49,090 nt of DNA, taken from assembly GCF_016881065.1 (NCBI RefSeq), contig NZ_WXYN01000025.1, forward strand, positions 1-49,090, given 5' to 3'. This DNA is from Planococcus soli (GTDB lineage: Bacteria > Bacillota > Bacilli > Bacillales_A > Planococcaceae). Below the pieces are notes generated by a model that was given only the letters and a program-made list of their open reading frames with translations, did no database searches and was not told the DNA's origin. This document shows positions 7,924 through 17,164 of this stretch, one piece after another. How positions within the stretch are numbered: position 1 is the stretch's first letter; every line of letters begins with the position of its first letter. A program made the translations under genes and the position numbers.

Positions 7924-10341
7924 ATGAAGACCAAAGAAAAAACATTGCAGATCAGCGGCATGACTTGTGCTGCGTGTGCGAACCGGATTGAAAAAGGGCT
8001 TTCGAAAATCGAGGGCGTTGAAAAAGCAAACGTCAATTTTGCATTGGAACGCTCCACAATTGTATATGATCCGGATAAAACGAATATCCAGGAGTTCAAA
8101 GAGAAAGTCGGAAAGCTTGGCTATAATGTGGTCGAAGAGAAAGTGGATTTTGATGTTTCAGGGATGACTTGCGCAGCATGTGCCAACCGGATTGAAAAAA
8201 GGGTCAGTAAAATGGACGGTATTTCAAGCGCGAATGTCAATTTTGCTTTAGAGAAAATTACGGTGAGTTATGACGCAAATCAAGTCACGCCTTCGGACAT
8301 GATGGAAACAGTCAAGAAGCTCGGGTATGACCTTATCCCAAAACAAGACAGCGAAAATAAGCTGGATCATAAAGAACAGGAGATTCGTTCTCAGACGAGG
8401 AAATTTTTACTGTCACTGGTACTGACGCTTCCGTTGGCCTGGACAATGATTAGTCATTTCGAATTTTTATCTTTTTTATATTTGCCAATGTTTCTGATGA
8501 ACCCTTGGGTTCAGTTGGCGTTAGCGGCCCCGGTACAATTCATTGTCGGAGCACAATTCTATAAGGGTGCGTTTAATGCGCTTCGAAACAAAAGTGCGAA
8601 CATGGATGTGCTTGTCGCCCTTGGAACAAGTGCTGCGTTTTTCTATAGTCTCTTCTTGACGATAGAATGGGCAACTGCGGGAAGTATGGGAATGGCGGAG
8701 CTATATTATGAAGCTTCTGCTGTAATCATTACCTTGATTGTACTTGGCAAGCTATTTGAGGCCCGGGCAAAAGGAAAAACAAGCCAAGCCATACAAAAGC
8801 TTTTGGGGCTGCAGGCAAAAACAGCGCGCCTCCTGCGAGATGGCATGGAAGTGGAGGTGCCAATTGCACAAGTGGTAGCTGGCGACACTCTATTAGTTAA
8901 GCCGGGTGAAAAAATACCGGTTGATGCGCAGGTGTTGGAAGGACAATCAGCAGTAGATGAATCGATGCTAACCGGGGAAAGCATGCCGGTCGATAAAATA
9001 AGTGGGGATACAGTCATCGGAGCAACCATCAACAAAAATGGCTCGCTGAAGTTGCAGGCTATGAAAGTTGGCAAAGATACTGCACTCGCTCAAATTGTAA
9101 AAGTCGTTGAAGATGCACAGGGTTCTAAAGCGGATATCCAACGTTTAGCAGATAAAATTTCCGGCATCTTTGTGCCAATCGTTGTCGGAATTGCGGCTGT
9201 GACATTTCTGATCTGGTATTTTGTCGTGTCACCTGGCGATTTCCGCGCAGCACTTATCCCAACCATCTCTATCCTTGTCATTGCTTGTCCATGTGCTCTC
9301 GGTCTAGCAACACCGACATCGATTATGGCTGGCTCTGGCCGGGCTGCAGAAATGGGTTTGCTGTTTAAAGGTGGAGAACACCTGGAAAATACACAATCCA
9401 TTGACACCATCGTGTTGGATAAAACCGGAACCGTAACAAAAGGAGAGCCAGCACTAACGGCTGTTGTGGTTACAGGCGGTTTCCCCGAAGCTGAACTGCT
9501 TCAGTTGATTGGTTCAGCAGAAAGTGCTTCGGAACATCCGCTGGCACAAGCCATAGTCAACGGTGCAAAAGAAGCAGGCCATGCGCTTTCGAACCCCACT
9601 GAATTTGAAGCATTGCCAGGATACGGCATTCATGCAGTCGTGGATGGCAAAGAACTGCTTGCAGGTACACGGAAACTGTTGACTCAGCATGAAGTTGCGT
9701 TTACGGAAGTAGAAACACTTATGGAACAGCTGGAAAGTGAAGGGAAAACCGCGATGCTTGTCGCAGTGAATAAACGAGCAGTCGGTGTTGTGGCAGTGGC
9801 AGATACGGTTAAAGAGACATCGAAAGAAGCGGTCAGCCGATTGCAGAAGCTAGGAATCGACGTGATTATGCTGACAGGCGATAATAGCCGCACTGCGCAG
9901 GCGGTGGCAAAACAGGTGGGCATTACAAACGTCATTTCGGAAGTCCTGCCGGAAGAAAAGAGCGATGAGATTAAGAAACTGCAGGCACAGGGGAAAAAAG
10001 TGGCCATGGTTGGTGATGGGATTAATGATGCACCGGCACTGGCGACTGCGGATATCGGCATGGCTGTCGGAACAGGGACGGATATTGCGATTGAAGCGGC
10101 AGATATTACGCTCATGCGCGGAGATCTGAATAGCGCAGCGGATGCGATTATCATGAGTCGCAAAACGATGCGCAACATTAAACAAAATCTGTTTTTCGCG
10201 TTTATTTATAACACCATCGGTATCCCAATTGCAGCAATCGGGCTTCTTGCTCCTTGGGTAGCAGGAGCTGCAATGGCGTTCAGTTCAGTGTCCGTAGTTT
10301 TGAATGCCTTGCGTTTGCAACGAACAAATTTACTGAAATAA
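7924..10341 (+). CDS. copA: Cu(I)-exporting P1B-1 ATPase CopA
   Basis: Inner-membrane Cu(I) efflux pump of 805 aa. Two N-terminal HMA domains carry GMTCAAC (Cys15/18 and Cys83/86). Then follow the membrane domain, actuator TGES ([10 protein letters not shown]), the intramembrane CPC motif ([11 protein letters not shown]), phosphorylation site DKTGT, the HP dipeptide (SEHPLA), and the hinge [13 protein letters not shown] 7924 has GGGAGGG upstream; the longer frame from 7870 lacks a site. It receives Cu(I) from CopZ. The leader contains a half-like ATACCCC, but not a full CsoR dyad. Confidence 0.96.
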   Translation: MKTKEKTLQISGMTCAACANRIEKGLSKIEGVEKANVNFALERSTIVYDPDKTNIQEFKEKVGKLGYNVVEEKVDFDVSGMTCAACANRIEKRVSKMDGISSANVNFALEKITVSYDANQVTPSDMMETVKKLGYDLIPKQDSENKLDHKEQEIRSQTRKFLLSLVLTLPLAWTMISHFEFLSFLYLPMFLMNPWVQLALAAPVQFIVGAQFYKGAFNALRNKSANMDVLVALGTSAAFFYSLFLTIEWATAGSMGMAELYYEASAVIITLIVLGKLFEARAKGKTSQAIQKLLGLQAKTARLLRDGMEVEVPIAQVVAGDTLLVKPGEKIPVDAQVLEGQSAVDESMLTGESMPVDKISGDTVIGATINKNGSLKLQAMKVGKDTALAQIVKVVEDAQGSKADIQRLADKISGIFVPIVVGIAAVTFLIWYFVVSPGDFRAALIPTISILVIACPCALGLATPTSIMAGSGRAAEMGLLFKGGEHLENTQSIDTIVLDKTGTVTKGEPALTAVVVTGGFPEAELLQLIGSAESASEHPLAQAIVNGAKEAGHALSNPTEFEALPGYGIHAVVDGKELLAGTRKLLTQHEVAFTEVETLMEQLESEGKTAMLVAVNKRAVGVVAVADTVKETSKEAVSRLQKLGIDVIMLTGDNSRTAQAVAKQVGITNVISEVLPEEKSDEIKKLQAQGKKVAMVGDGINDAPALATADIGMAVGTGTDIAIEAADITLMRGDLNSAADAIIMSRKTMRNIKQNLFFAFIYNTIGIPIAAIGLLAPWVAGAAMAFSSVSVVLNALRLQRTNLLK

Positions 10342-10342
10342 G

Positions 10343-10394
10343 ATAACCCAAACCCTGGTTCTAATTAAATTAACTGGAGTTTGGGTTATTTTTC
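10343..10394 (+). terminator. Terminator after copA
   Basis: Imperfect 18-bp stem ATAACCCAAAC.../...GTTTGGGTTAT followed by TTTTTCTG, starting just past the copA stop codon. Confidence 0.8.
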
Positions 10395-10397
10395 TGT

Positions 10398-10433
10398 GAT
10401 TTCTCCACAGTTTCTCGAAAAAGATTGTATAAA
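10398..10433 (+). promoter_or_regulatory. Probable response-regulator box and -10 upstream of copB
   Basis: GATTTCT and AGTTTCT are repeated with 11-bp spacing (10398-10415), and TATAAA follows at 10428-10433. There is no recognisable -35, as at an activator-dependent promoter. The repeat resembles the box upstream of csp. The leader to copB is long (about 145 nt). Confidence 0.5.
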
Positions 10434-10440
10434 CTGAAAA

Positions 10441-10530
10441 TTACAGAACTGCCTCAACTGCTTTAAAATCGTTTGCTGTAACTACTTCGAAACGTTCCTG
10501 CCAAGCCGTTAATTTGGCTATCAATATAGA
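10441..10530 (-). pseudogene. Short coding remnant, family not identified
   Basis: About 29 minus-strand codons ending in a stop at 10441 read like a genuine C-terminus (AKLTAWQERFEVVTANDF, then KAVEAVL), but an in-frame stop and no upstream gene make it a fragment. I do not recognise the family. It lies in the leader between the copB promoter and copB. Confidence 0.35.
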
Positions 10531-10584
10531 AAAAGTAAGGTTGGTTTAGAAGGATATTGATCATATTAGACGAGGAGAGATTTT

Positions 10585-12678
10585 ATGAAAAAAAATCATG
10601 GTCAAGACAGCCCTCATGAACATTCAAATTCAACTGAACAGGAACATCATCATTCAGAACATCATCACGACGAATCTACGGTCACGAAAGAGAAACAGCA
10701 TGGGGAATCAGGAAGCCACGACCATCACGGACATCAAGGGCATGGCGATATGGTGGAAGATTTCAAGAAACGGTTCTTTATTTCATTGATTTTGACGCTT
10801 CCGATTCTGGCATTATCTCCGATGATTCAGCATTTCATGGGAGTTAATTGGCGCTTTGGCAATGATATGTACCTGTTATTTGGCCTATCGACCATTGTTT
10901 TCTTTTATGGGGGATGGCCGTTTCTAGTCGGTGGCATCAGGGAGTTGAAAGAAAGAAATCCTGGCATGATGACTTTAATCGCACTGGCCATTACGATTGC
11001 TTATGGTTACAGCACCATGGTGGTATTCGGTTGGGATGGCAATCAGCTGTTCTGGGAACTGGCAACCCTGGTCGTCATCATGCTGCTGGGACATTGGATT
11101 GAAATGCGTTCGATCATGGGTGCTTCCAAGGCACTTGAACAGCTAATTCAGTTGATGCCGAATGAAGCACATAAATTGGATGATAATAATCAAGTGCAGG
11201 ATGTGCCGTTATCCGAAATCAAAAATAAAGATCGGCTGCTGGTGAAACCGGGTGAAAAGATTCCGGTGGATGGTTCCATTGTGGAAGGGAAATCCACAGT
11301 AGATGAATCCATGCTGACGGGAGAATCCATGCCCATCGACAAAACAGAAGGCGATAGTGTCATCGGCGGTTCGGTGAACAAGGAAGGCTCCCTGACTGTG
11401 GAAGTGGAGAAAACCGGGGAAGAGTCTTATTTATCGCAAGTAATCAAGATGGTCAAAGAAGCGCAGGAATCCAAATCCAGAACACAGGACTTGACGAACC
11501 GTGCAGCCAAGTGGCTGTTTTATCTGGCGATAGTGGCAGGTCTTGCAACATTTTCTGTATGGCTGCTGCTTGGTTACTCTTTGGATATTGCAGTTGAACG
11601 AATGGTCACAGTTATGGTTATTACATGCCCTCACGCATTAGGATTAGCGGCACCGCTTGTGGTTGCAGTTTCGACTTCCATATCGGCAAAAAAAGGCTTA
11701 TTGATCCGGAATCGGACCGGATTCGAAGATGCCCGAAATTTGAATGCCGTCGTTTTTGATAAAACAGGAACATTAACAAAAGGAGAGTTCGGCGTCACAA
11801 ATATTGTGCCAAACGGTGATTACACAGAAGAAGACGTTTTAAGGTTTGCTGCCACTATCGAACAGAATTCGGAACACCCAATTGCAGCGGGCATCGTGAA
11901 TTCCGCAAATGAAAAAGGGATTACATTTGGGAGAGTCAACAATTTTGAATCGATTACCGGAAAAGGCATTCAAGGAGAAGTAGATGGCCGAAGAGTTAAC
12001 GTTGTCAGTCCCGGATATGTGAACAGCAACAAACTAAGCTATGATCAGCAACAGTTCACTGAACTATCGGAAGAAGGAAAAACAGTCGTATTTGTTTTGG
12101 TGGAAGATGAACTTGCTGGAATGGTCGCCCTTGCCGATATGGTTCGTGAAACGGCCAAAGAAGCCGTTGTGGCATTGAAGGAACAAGGCATTCATTCCAT
12201 CATGCTAACCGGGGACAATAAGAAAGTGGCAGACTGGGTAGCAAGACAAGTGGGCATCGACGAAGTCTATGCAGAAGTATTGCCGGATGACAAAGCCAAT
12301 CAAATCAAAAAAATCAAAGAAAAAGGCTGGAAAGTGGCGATGACCGGAGATGGTGTGAATGATGCACCAGCACTCGCCACTGCCAATCTCGGAATCGCTA
12401 TCGGGGCCGGAACTGATGTCGCCATGGAGACGGCTGATGTAATACTTGTCCGGAGCAATCCGAACGATGTGGTTGCATTGATGGACTTATCAAAAAAGAC
12501 CTATCGGAAAATGGTACAGAATTTATGGTGGGCCACTGGATACAATATTTTTGCCATTCCACTGGCTGCGGGTGTCCTGGCTCCTTGGGGAATTGTGGTC
12601 AGTCCTGCGATTGGCGCCGTATTCATGAGTTTAAGCACCATCATTGTTGCCATCAATGCAAAACTTTTAAAAGCATAA
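10585..12678 (+). CDS. copB: Copper P1B-3 ATPase CopB (CPH type)
   Basis: 697-aa membrane copper pump. Instead of HMA domains it has a His-rich N-terminus (about residues 5-54, with HHHSEHHHDES and DHHGHQGHG). The intramembrane motif is CPH (ITCPHALGLAAP), which defines the P1B-3 class. TGES, DKTGTLTKG, SEHPIA and [10 protein letters not shown] are intact. CopB-type pumps work alongside CopA; their Cu(I)/Cu(II) preference varies and cannot be read here. SD GAGGAGAG precedes ATG 10585. The next gene follows 75 bp downstream without a terminator. Confidence 0.95.
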   Translation: MKKNHGQDSPHEHSNSTEQEHHHSEHHHDESTVTKEKQHGESGSHDHHGHQGHGDMVEDFKKRFFISLILTLPILALSPMIQHFMGVNWRFGNDMYLLFGLSTIVFFYGGWPFLVGGIRELKERNPGMMTLIALAITIAYGYSTMVVFGWDGNQLFWELATLVVIMLLGHWIEMRSIMGASKALEQLIQLMPNEAHKLDDNNQVQDVPLSEIKNKDRLLVKPGEKIPVDGSIVEGKSTVDESMLTGESMPIDKTEGDSVIGGSVNKEGSLTVEVEKTGEESYLSQVIKMVKEAQESKSRTQDLTNRAAKWLFYLAIVAGLATFSVWLLLGYSLDIAVERMVTVMVITCPHALGLAAPLVVAVSTSISAKKGLLIRNRTGFEDARNLNAVVFDKTGTLTKGEFGVTNIVPNGDYTEEDVLRFAATIEQNSEHPIAAGIVNSANEKGITFGRVNNFESITGKGIQGEVDGRRVNVVSPGYVNSNKLSYDQQQFTELSEEGKTVVFVLVEDELAGMVALADMVRETAKEAVVALKEQGIHSIMLTGDNKKVADWVARQVGIDEVYAEVLPDDKANQIKKIKEKGWKVAMTGDGVNDAPALATANLGIAIGAGTDVAMETADVILVRSNPNDVVALMDLSKKTYRKMVQNLWWATGYNIFAIPLAAGVLAPWGIVVSPAIGAVFMSLSTIIVAINAKLLKA

Positions 12679-12753
12679 AATTTTTGTGTATAGGAAATTT
12701 AAATTTTTATCAAAGCTGCATTCAAGAATCTATTTAACTTCAGGAGGGATGAA

Positions 12754-13086
12754 ATGAAAATTCAAATCATATGTGAGAACTGCAGTACAATTGCAGAACT
12801 TCTCCCTCAGAGCAAAGATGCAGACGTGGGTATCCGAACAGTAAATCAGAAATTTCTCGTAGGCGTGAGCTGGAAGAACGAGGTTATTGAGAACTTTCAA
12901 GAAGATTTTATCGACAAATTAGGCAAGGCTACTTCAAACGAGGAACGAAAAGAAATCTTAGAGGACGGGATAACAAAGAATACGTTTGCTGAAACCGTTG
13001 ATTTTGAATTGAGTTTCACCTGCAGGGGATGCGGAGATCGGATTACCTTAAATGACTTTCAATTAATCGATCTTATTGGCTTTTAA
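12754..13086 (+). CDS. Small CxxC protein of unknown function
   Basis: 110-aa soluble protein with no family I recognise. It has two CxxC pairs, Cys7/Cys10 at the N-terminus (ICENC) and Cys90/Cys93 near the C-terminus (TCRGCG). Together they could form a split zinc-ribbon or bind Cu(I). The centre is charged and helical. SD AGGAGGGATGAA precedes ATG 12754. It is probably co-transcribed with copB and followed by a strong terminator, so it belongs to the copper transcription unit. The role is unknown. Confidence 0.75.
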   Translation: MKIQIICENCSTIAELLPQSKDADVGIRTVNQKFLVGVSWKNEVIENFQEDFIDKLGKATSNEERKEILEDGITKNTFAETVDFELSFTCRGCGDRITLNDFQLIDLIGF

Positions 13087-13695
13087 ACGAAGTATAAGAA
13101 TCGATTAAAATACACCATACAGATGAGTTATCAAGTTTTATCAAAAGTTCTTTCAGAGTCCGACATTAAAGAGCATCTTCAGCTATGTAGTAGCTGAAGA
13201 TGCTCTTTTTCATAAGTGGAAGCATGGACTGTATGATGTTTGCAAGTACCACTTCTGAGAACGTACAGATAGCTGTGTTAAAACAAATAACAGAAGATTA
13301 TAATATGTGATTATGGCAATTATCAGGACAATTGAAAGGTGCTTTTAAGAAACAGGCATAGTGGAGGCGGCCATTCTTAACCAACACAAAGCACGTAAAT
13401 TTACCTATTTAATTCAGTCTCGATAGTTTCTCCATAAGTTTCCCTTATTATAAGAAGAGTTTTGAGACGCTATTATTTCTTGCAAATTAGATTGCAATTT
13501 TTTTAGAAAGCTAAATTGATTTATTGAAAATTGAAGCAACTTTTGAGCTGAAGTGTGTTAACAAATAAATAGCAACGAAAACCTTTAAGAAAAAACTGAT
13601 GAGTTACCATATATAGAGTGATGATTGTTGCCGATTAGAATAAATCTTGATTTCTAATGGGCAACAACTAAATAATGAACATCCGGAAGGGGAAT
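13087..13695. other. Long intergenic region between the copper and cell-wall blocks
   Basis: Apart from the terminator at 13169 I see no intact gene. A 25-codon stretch from about 13225 (including TTSENVQIAVLKQITEDYNM) and the codons after it look like old coding debris. AGTTTC occurs twice at 12-bp spacing (13425-13442), a weaker version of the csp/copB boxes. A 14-bp hairpin (13627-13665, GTTGCC.../...GGCAAC) ends 30 nt before the M23 start and could influence its expression. Confidence 0.4.
13169..13212 (+). terminator. Strong terminator after the copB operon
   Basis: Perfect 16-bp stem AAGAGCATCTTCAGCT/AGCTGAAGATGCTCTT, a 7-nt loop, and T5 at the end. Confidence 0.9.
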
Positions 13696-15141
13696 ATGAA
13701 GGTGAACTTGAAATCGAAATGGATGGTGACCGGTGTCTCAACTGTGTTAGCCCTCACCATGTACTTGCCAACAACGAATGCAGATACGTTAAGCGAACTT
13801 GAAAAAAAGCAGCAGGAAACAGAACAGAAAAAGAGTGAATTAGATGCTGGAATCAACGAAAAATCAAATGCAATCAGCGAAAATCAAACGAAATTAACCG
13901 GAATTATGACGAAAATCACGGAACTGGATAATAAAATCAAAGAAACTGAATTCAAAATTACTGCAGTTCAAGAAGAAATCGATCAAACGAAAAGTGAAAT
14001 TGATGAGTTGAAAAAATCAATTGAAGAACTCGAAGAGAAAATTAACGAGCGAACAGAGTTGCTTAAGGAGCGTGCCCGTGCCATTCAAATGAGTGGTGGA
14101 TCGGTGGATTACATAGATGTCTTGCTTGGTGCTAATAGCTTTATTGATTTTATCGACCGGTTCTCTGCCGTGAATACATTAATTGAAGCAGATCGAGAAA
14201 TTATGCTGCAACAAGCGCAAGACAAAGAGCTGTTAGCTGAACAGAAAGCCGAAGTGGAAACGAAGCTCACCGCACAAAGAGAACGCCAAACAGAGCTTCA
14301 AGAGCTTCAAAATTCACTTGCCTCTCAAAAAAGCGAGCAAAATGGGCTAGTGAAAGAGCTGACAGCGGAACAGAGCCGATTAGCCAGTGCAAAATCCGAA
14401 CTGGAAGATCGGTTTGAAGAAGAAATAGAAATCAGTGTTGATTTGGAACAACAAATCGTGGCTGAGCAAACGCGTCTCGCTGAATTGGCAAGGAAAGCGG
14501 AAGAAGAACGCCAACGGAAATTAGCCGCCGAAGAAGAACGTCAGCGTCAAGCAGCGGCTGAAGCCGAAAAACAGCGCCAAGCAACCGCTAAAAAGGAAGC
14601 TGAGGCAGAACGTGCGGCGACAGACCGCAAAGCGACAATTGCCTCAAAAAAGACTGACAATACGAGTGCTTCAAGTACATCAAGACCGGCAGAAAAGCCG
14701 GCATCTAGTTATACCGCACCTGCTGCTTTAACAAGCTCTCCGTTTATCAGACCGGCAGCAGGCCGGCATACATCCGGATTTGGCGGCCGGGATATCGGGG
14801 ATGGGGCTGAAACGCATTTAGGCTACGATATTGCTAATGTAACGGACACACCTATCGTGGCAGCTGCAGAAGGTATTGTATCCTATGCCGGTGTAATGGG
14901 GGGATATGGAAATGTCGTAATTGTTACTCATTCAATTAATGGACAGACTCACGCGACAGTATACGCACATATGAATTCCATCAACGTCTCGGTCGGTCAG
15001 TCTGTTTCACAAGGGCAACAAGTCGGAGGCATGGGGAATACGGGACGTTCTACAGGAACCCATCTGCACTTTGAAGTTCACGTAGGGCCTTGGAACGGTG
15101 CACGTTCGAATGCTGTAAATCCAGCCCAGTATATTAGATAA
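13696..15141 (+). CDS. Secreted coiled-coil M23 peptidase (PcsB/CwlO/EnvC-like), copy 1
   Basis: 481-aa exported peptidoglycan hydrolase. Signal peptide (about 1-31), long coiled coil (about 32-230), a basic/acidic Ala-Glu-Arg-Gln-rich linker (about 255-320), and a C-terminal LytM/M23 domain. The zinc site is complete: His374 and Asp378 (HLGYD) and His458 with His456 (HLHFEVH); YAHM supplies a further active-site His. ATG 13696 follows AAGGGG and is preferred over ATG 13675. It is closely related along its whole length to the inverted gene at 33066-34505. The coiled coil is expected to regulate the enzyme, as in FtsEX-controlled hydrolases (family knowledge). Confidence 0.88.
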   Translation: MKVNLKSKWMVTGVSTVLALTMYLPTTNADTLSELEKKQQETEQKKSELDAGINEKSNAISENQTKLTGIMTKITELDNKIKETEFKITAVQEEIDQTKSEIDELKKSIEELEEKINERTELLKERARAIQMSGGSVDYIDVLLGANSFIDFIDRFSAVNTLIEADREIMLQQAQDKELLAEQKAEVETKLTAQRERQTELQELQNSLASQKSEQNGLVKELTAEQSRLASAKSELEDRFEEEIEISVDLEQQIVAEQTRLAELARKAEEERQRKLAAEEERQRQAAAEAEKQRQATAKKEAEAERAATDRKATIASKKTDNTSASSTSRPAEKPASSYTAPAALTSSPFIRPAAGRHTSGFGGRDIGDGAETHLGYDIANVTDTPIVAAAEGIVSYAGVMGGYGNVVIVTHSINGQTHATVYAHMNSINVSVGQSVSQGQQVGGMGNTGRSTGTHLHFEVHVGPWNGARSNAVNPAQYIR

Positions 15142-15146
15142 TCCTG

Positions 15147-15186
15147 AAAACAATCGGCATTTTCTACTATGCCGATTGTTTTTTCT
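15147..15186 (+). terminator. Terminator after M23 copy 1
   Basis: Perfect 14-bp stem AAAACAATCGGCAT/ATGCCGATTGTTTT with an 8-nt loop and trailing T run. Confidence 0.88.
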
Positions 15187-15219
15187 TCTATACCATTTTA
15201 ATTTAAGGGAGATTAAGTC

Positions 15220-16296
15220 ATGTTGCCCAGAAGTCAAACAAATACTAAAAAAAACAAGAAGAAAGCTTCTGCATTAACTGATCTATACTATTGGACACTT
15301 TTTATCTCAACTTTTTTACTGATCATTGCTTTGACGTTTATATACTTCAATATAGAAGGGAAAGACCGTGAAAATGTTGAACCAGAAGATCTGAAGTCTC
15401 AGGCAGAATCGGATTTAAATTCATCAAACTTTAACTTTCAACTCCTTAAGCCGGCAGATGGAACAACTGGTTCTTCAAACGGCACTCTCAATCCGGAAGA
15501 GGGAACCACATTATATGCGGAGCAACTAACAAGAGATGAATTTCAACCTGCTATGAAAGATCTATTTAAAGACAGGGATCTTTCACCAGAGAATGCCGAA
15601 GATATATTTGAAAATATAGGTTCCTCAACTAAACTAAACACAGGGCACTCGACTTTCGGTAGAGAGGTCATCTACATTTATCACTCTCACAGCAGAGAAA
15701 CATTTTTGCCTTATTTAAAAAAGACAGATCAACCAGAAGAAGCTTATCATTCAAAAGCCAATATTACGTTGGTTGGGGAAATGTTGGGGAAGTCTTTGAA
15801 GCGAAGAGGCATAGGGACAACAGTCAATTCTACTGATATTGTTCAAGAATTGGATTCAAGAGGATTAGACTATGGCAGTTCTTACGCTGTTTCGGGAGAA
15901 CATGTGAGGGCTGCTCAAAAAGAAAACAGTGACTTGGAAATCTTTCTAGATATACATCGGGATTCAATACGCAAAGATTCTACCACTATCGAACTGAGTG
16001 AAGAGGATTATGCACAGCTGTTATTTGTTGTTGGTACGGGTCACAAGGAATTCGAAAAGAATCTGGCATTCACGGAAGATTTACATCAACAGCTTGAAAT
16101 TCAATATCCCGGATTGTCTAAAGGAATACTTGAAAAAGACAGCAGTCAAGGGAACGGTGTCTACAATCAGAATTTGTCTCCCAACTCAGTCATTGTTGAA
16201 ATTGGCGGAGTCGATAGTACAGTAGAAGAACTTCACCGGACAGTTGAAGCATTGGCAGAAGTCTTAAGCGATTATTATTGGCATGGAGAAAAGTAA
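15220..16296 (+). CDS. SpoIIP-like amidase/endopeptidase
   Basis: 358-aa membrane-anchored protein of the SpoIIP family (peptidoglycan amidase and endopeptidase, known from engulfment in sporulation). Basic cytoplasmic tail, one TM (about 25-44), a low-complexity linker, and the enzymatic domain: IYHSHSRETFLP with His155/His157, DIHRDS with His246, YPGLSKGI, YNQNLSPNSVIVEIGG and VDSTVEELHRT. No other sporulation gene is present, so vegetative wall remodelling is plausible. It is somewhat shorter than the roughly 400 aa usual for the family. It lies in a row with M23 copy 1 but behind its terminator. Confidence 0.88.
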   Translation: MLPRSQTNTKKNKKKASALTDLYYWTLFISTFLLIIALTFIYFNIEGKDRENVEPEDLKSQAESDLNSSNFNFQLLKPADGTTGSSNGTLNPEEGTTLYAEQLTRDEFQPAMKDLFKDRDLSPENAEDIFENIGSSTKLNTGHSTFGREVIYIYHSHSRETFLPYLKKTDQPEEAYHSKANITLVGEMLGKSLKRRGIGTTVNSTDIVQELDSRGLDYGSSYAVSGEHVRAAQKENSDLEIFLDIHRDSIRKDSTTIELSEEDYAQLLFVVGTGHKEFEKNLAFTEDLHQQLEIQYPGLSKGILEKDSSQGNGVYNQNLSPNSVIVEIGGVDSTVEELHRTVEALAEVLSDYYWHGEK

Positions 16297-16638
16297 TCAG
16301 ATTTATCTTCAGTTTATATATCGTCGGATTATCAGAAGCTGAAATATGAACTGTGAAACCAACAAGGAGAGGAAGAGCAGTTTCATTTAATTTCCCTCCC
16401 CGTTATTTAGATTTTTTTCTTTGATCAAGGAATTATTTCTATTATTATCTAATAAACTATTCCTTAATAAATAAAGTATTATAGGTACTGTTTCAAAAGC
16501 AACTTACAAGAGAATGAATAGAGAGAGGCATTTCTAAATATAAGAAGTCTCTCATCGAACTTGAAAATCCTTACTATTTCCCAACAAGAAAAAGAGAATT
16601 AAGTAGGAACTATAAATTAAGAAAGAGAGAGAATCTTA
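16297..16638. other. Intergenic region upstream of the AbrB-like gene
   Basis: AT-rich, no gene, and no clear terminator for the SpoIIP-like gene. AAAGAGAGAG shortly upstream of 16639 is the likely ribosome-binding site of the next gene. Confidence 0.4.
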
Positions 16639-16932
16639 ATGAAAAATACGGGTATTGTACGTAAAATGGACAAATTGGGTCGAATTGCTATCCCCCATGA
16701 ATTAAGACAAATTCTACAATTTCATGAGAGAGAAAAGGTCGAGATTTTTGTAGAAAAAGGACGAATTGTACTAAAGAAATATCAGCCGCTCGGTGTCTGT
16801 CTGGTGACTGGTGAAATACTTTCCGAAAACAAGAAATATGCACCCGGCATATCCCTCAGTTCAAAAGGAGCAGCAATTTTATTGGAGCAGCTAACTAAGA
16901 GCGACAAGTCTCAAACACCGGTAGAATATTAG
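16639..16932 (+). CDS. AbrB-like transition-state regulator
   Basis: 97-aa homodimeric DNA-binding protein. The N-terminal swapped-hairpin AbrB domain (TGIVRKMDKLGRIAIPHELR, residues 4-23) is well conserved. The C-terminal half (GVCLVTGE...LSSKGAAILLEQL) also follows AbrB, so this is a full-length paralogue rather than a MazE-type antitoxin. Such proteins often control accessory and envelope genes. Its last 22 codons and about 130 bp beyond are repeated in inverted orientation at 19266-19467, on the other side of the recombinase-Fic cassette. Confidence 0.9.
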   Translation: MKNTGIVRKMDKLGRIAIPHELRQILQFHEREKVEIFVEKGRIVLKKYQPLGVCLVTGEILSENKKYAPGISLSSKGAAILLEQLTKSDKSQTPVEY

Positions 16933-17064
16933 TTAAGTTGCTCGTTTAGCTTTTTCGCTTCATTTAAAAAGAAAACCATGTAGTATAGATTAGGAGAGGA
17001 TAGCTTGCAATTACGAGTTATCTTTTCTTATCAGTAATTTATATGTTCGCAAAATATCTACTTA
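16863..17064 (+). repeat. Left arm of a ~202-bp inverted repeat
   Basis: Matches, in inverted orientation, 19266-19467. Shared landmarks: the abrB 3' end (AGAGCGACAAGTCT), TCGTTTAGCTTTTT, TATCTTTTCTTAT and TTATATGTTCGCAAAATAT. The arms differ at scattered bases and small indels. They flank the tyrosine recombinase and fic genes. Confidence 0.85.
17036..17057 (+). promoter_or_regulatory. Recombinase-type site 1
   Basis: AATTTATATGTTCGCAAAATAT at the inner end of the left arm. It shares the left half of the dyad at 18322-18359; the right half-site is degenerate here. Confidence 0.5.
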
Positions 17065-17118
17065 AGGAATTTTAATGGATCCAGACTAAAACTTGTTTTA
17101 GTAGTATAGTGCATGTGG

Positions 17119-17156
17119 AAAAGGACAGATAGCTTACTAAGCCATCTGTCCTTTTT
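17119..17156. terminator. Terminator downstream of the tyrosine recombinase
   Basis: 15-bp stem AAAAGGACAGAT(A/G)GC with one mismatch and a 7-nt loop, with A and T runs on both sides. It lies 9 bp past the recombinase stop on the minus strand. Confidence 0.85.
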
Positions 17157-17164
17157 CATAACCC

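Noticed and set aside
13425-13442. Full membership of this AGTTTC pair in the response-regulator regulon
   Set aside because: Spacing is 12 rather than 11 bp and the AT-rich box follows too closely for a normal promoter; reported only as weak.
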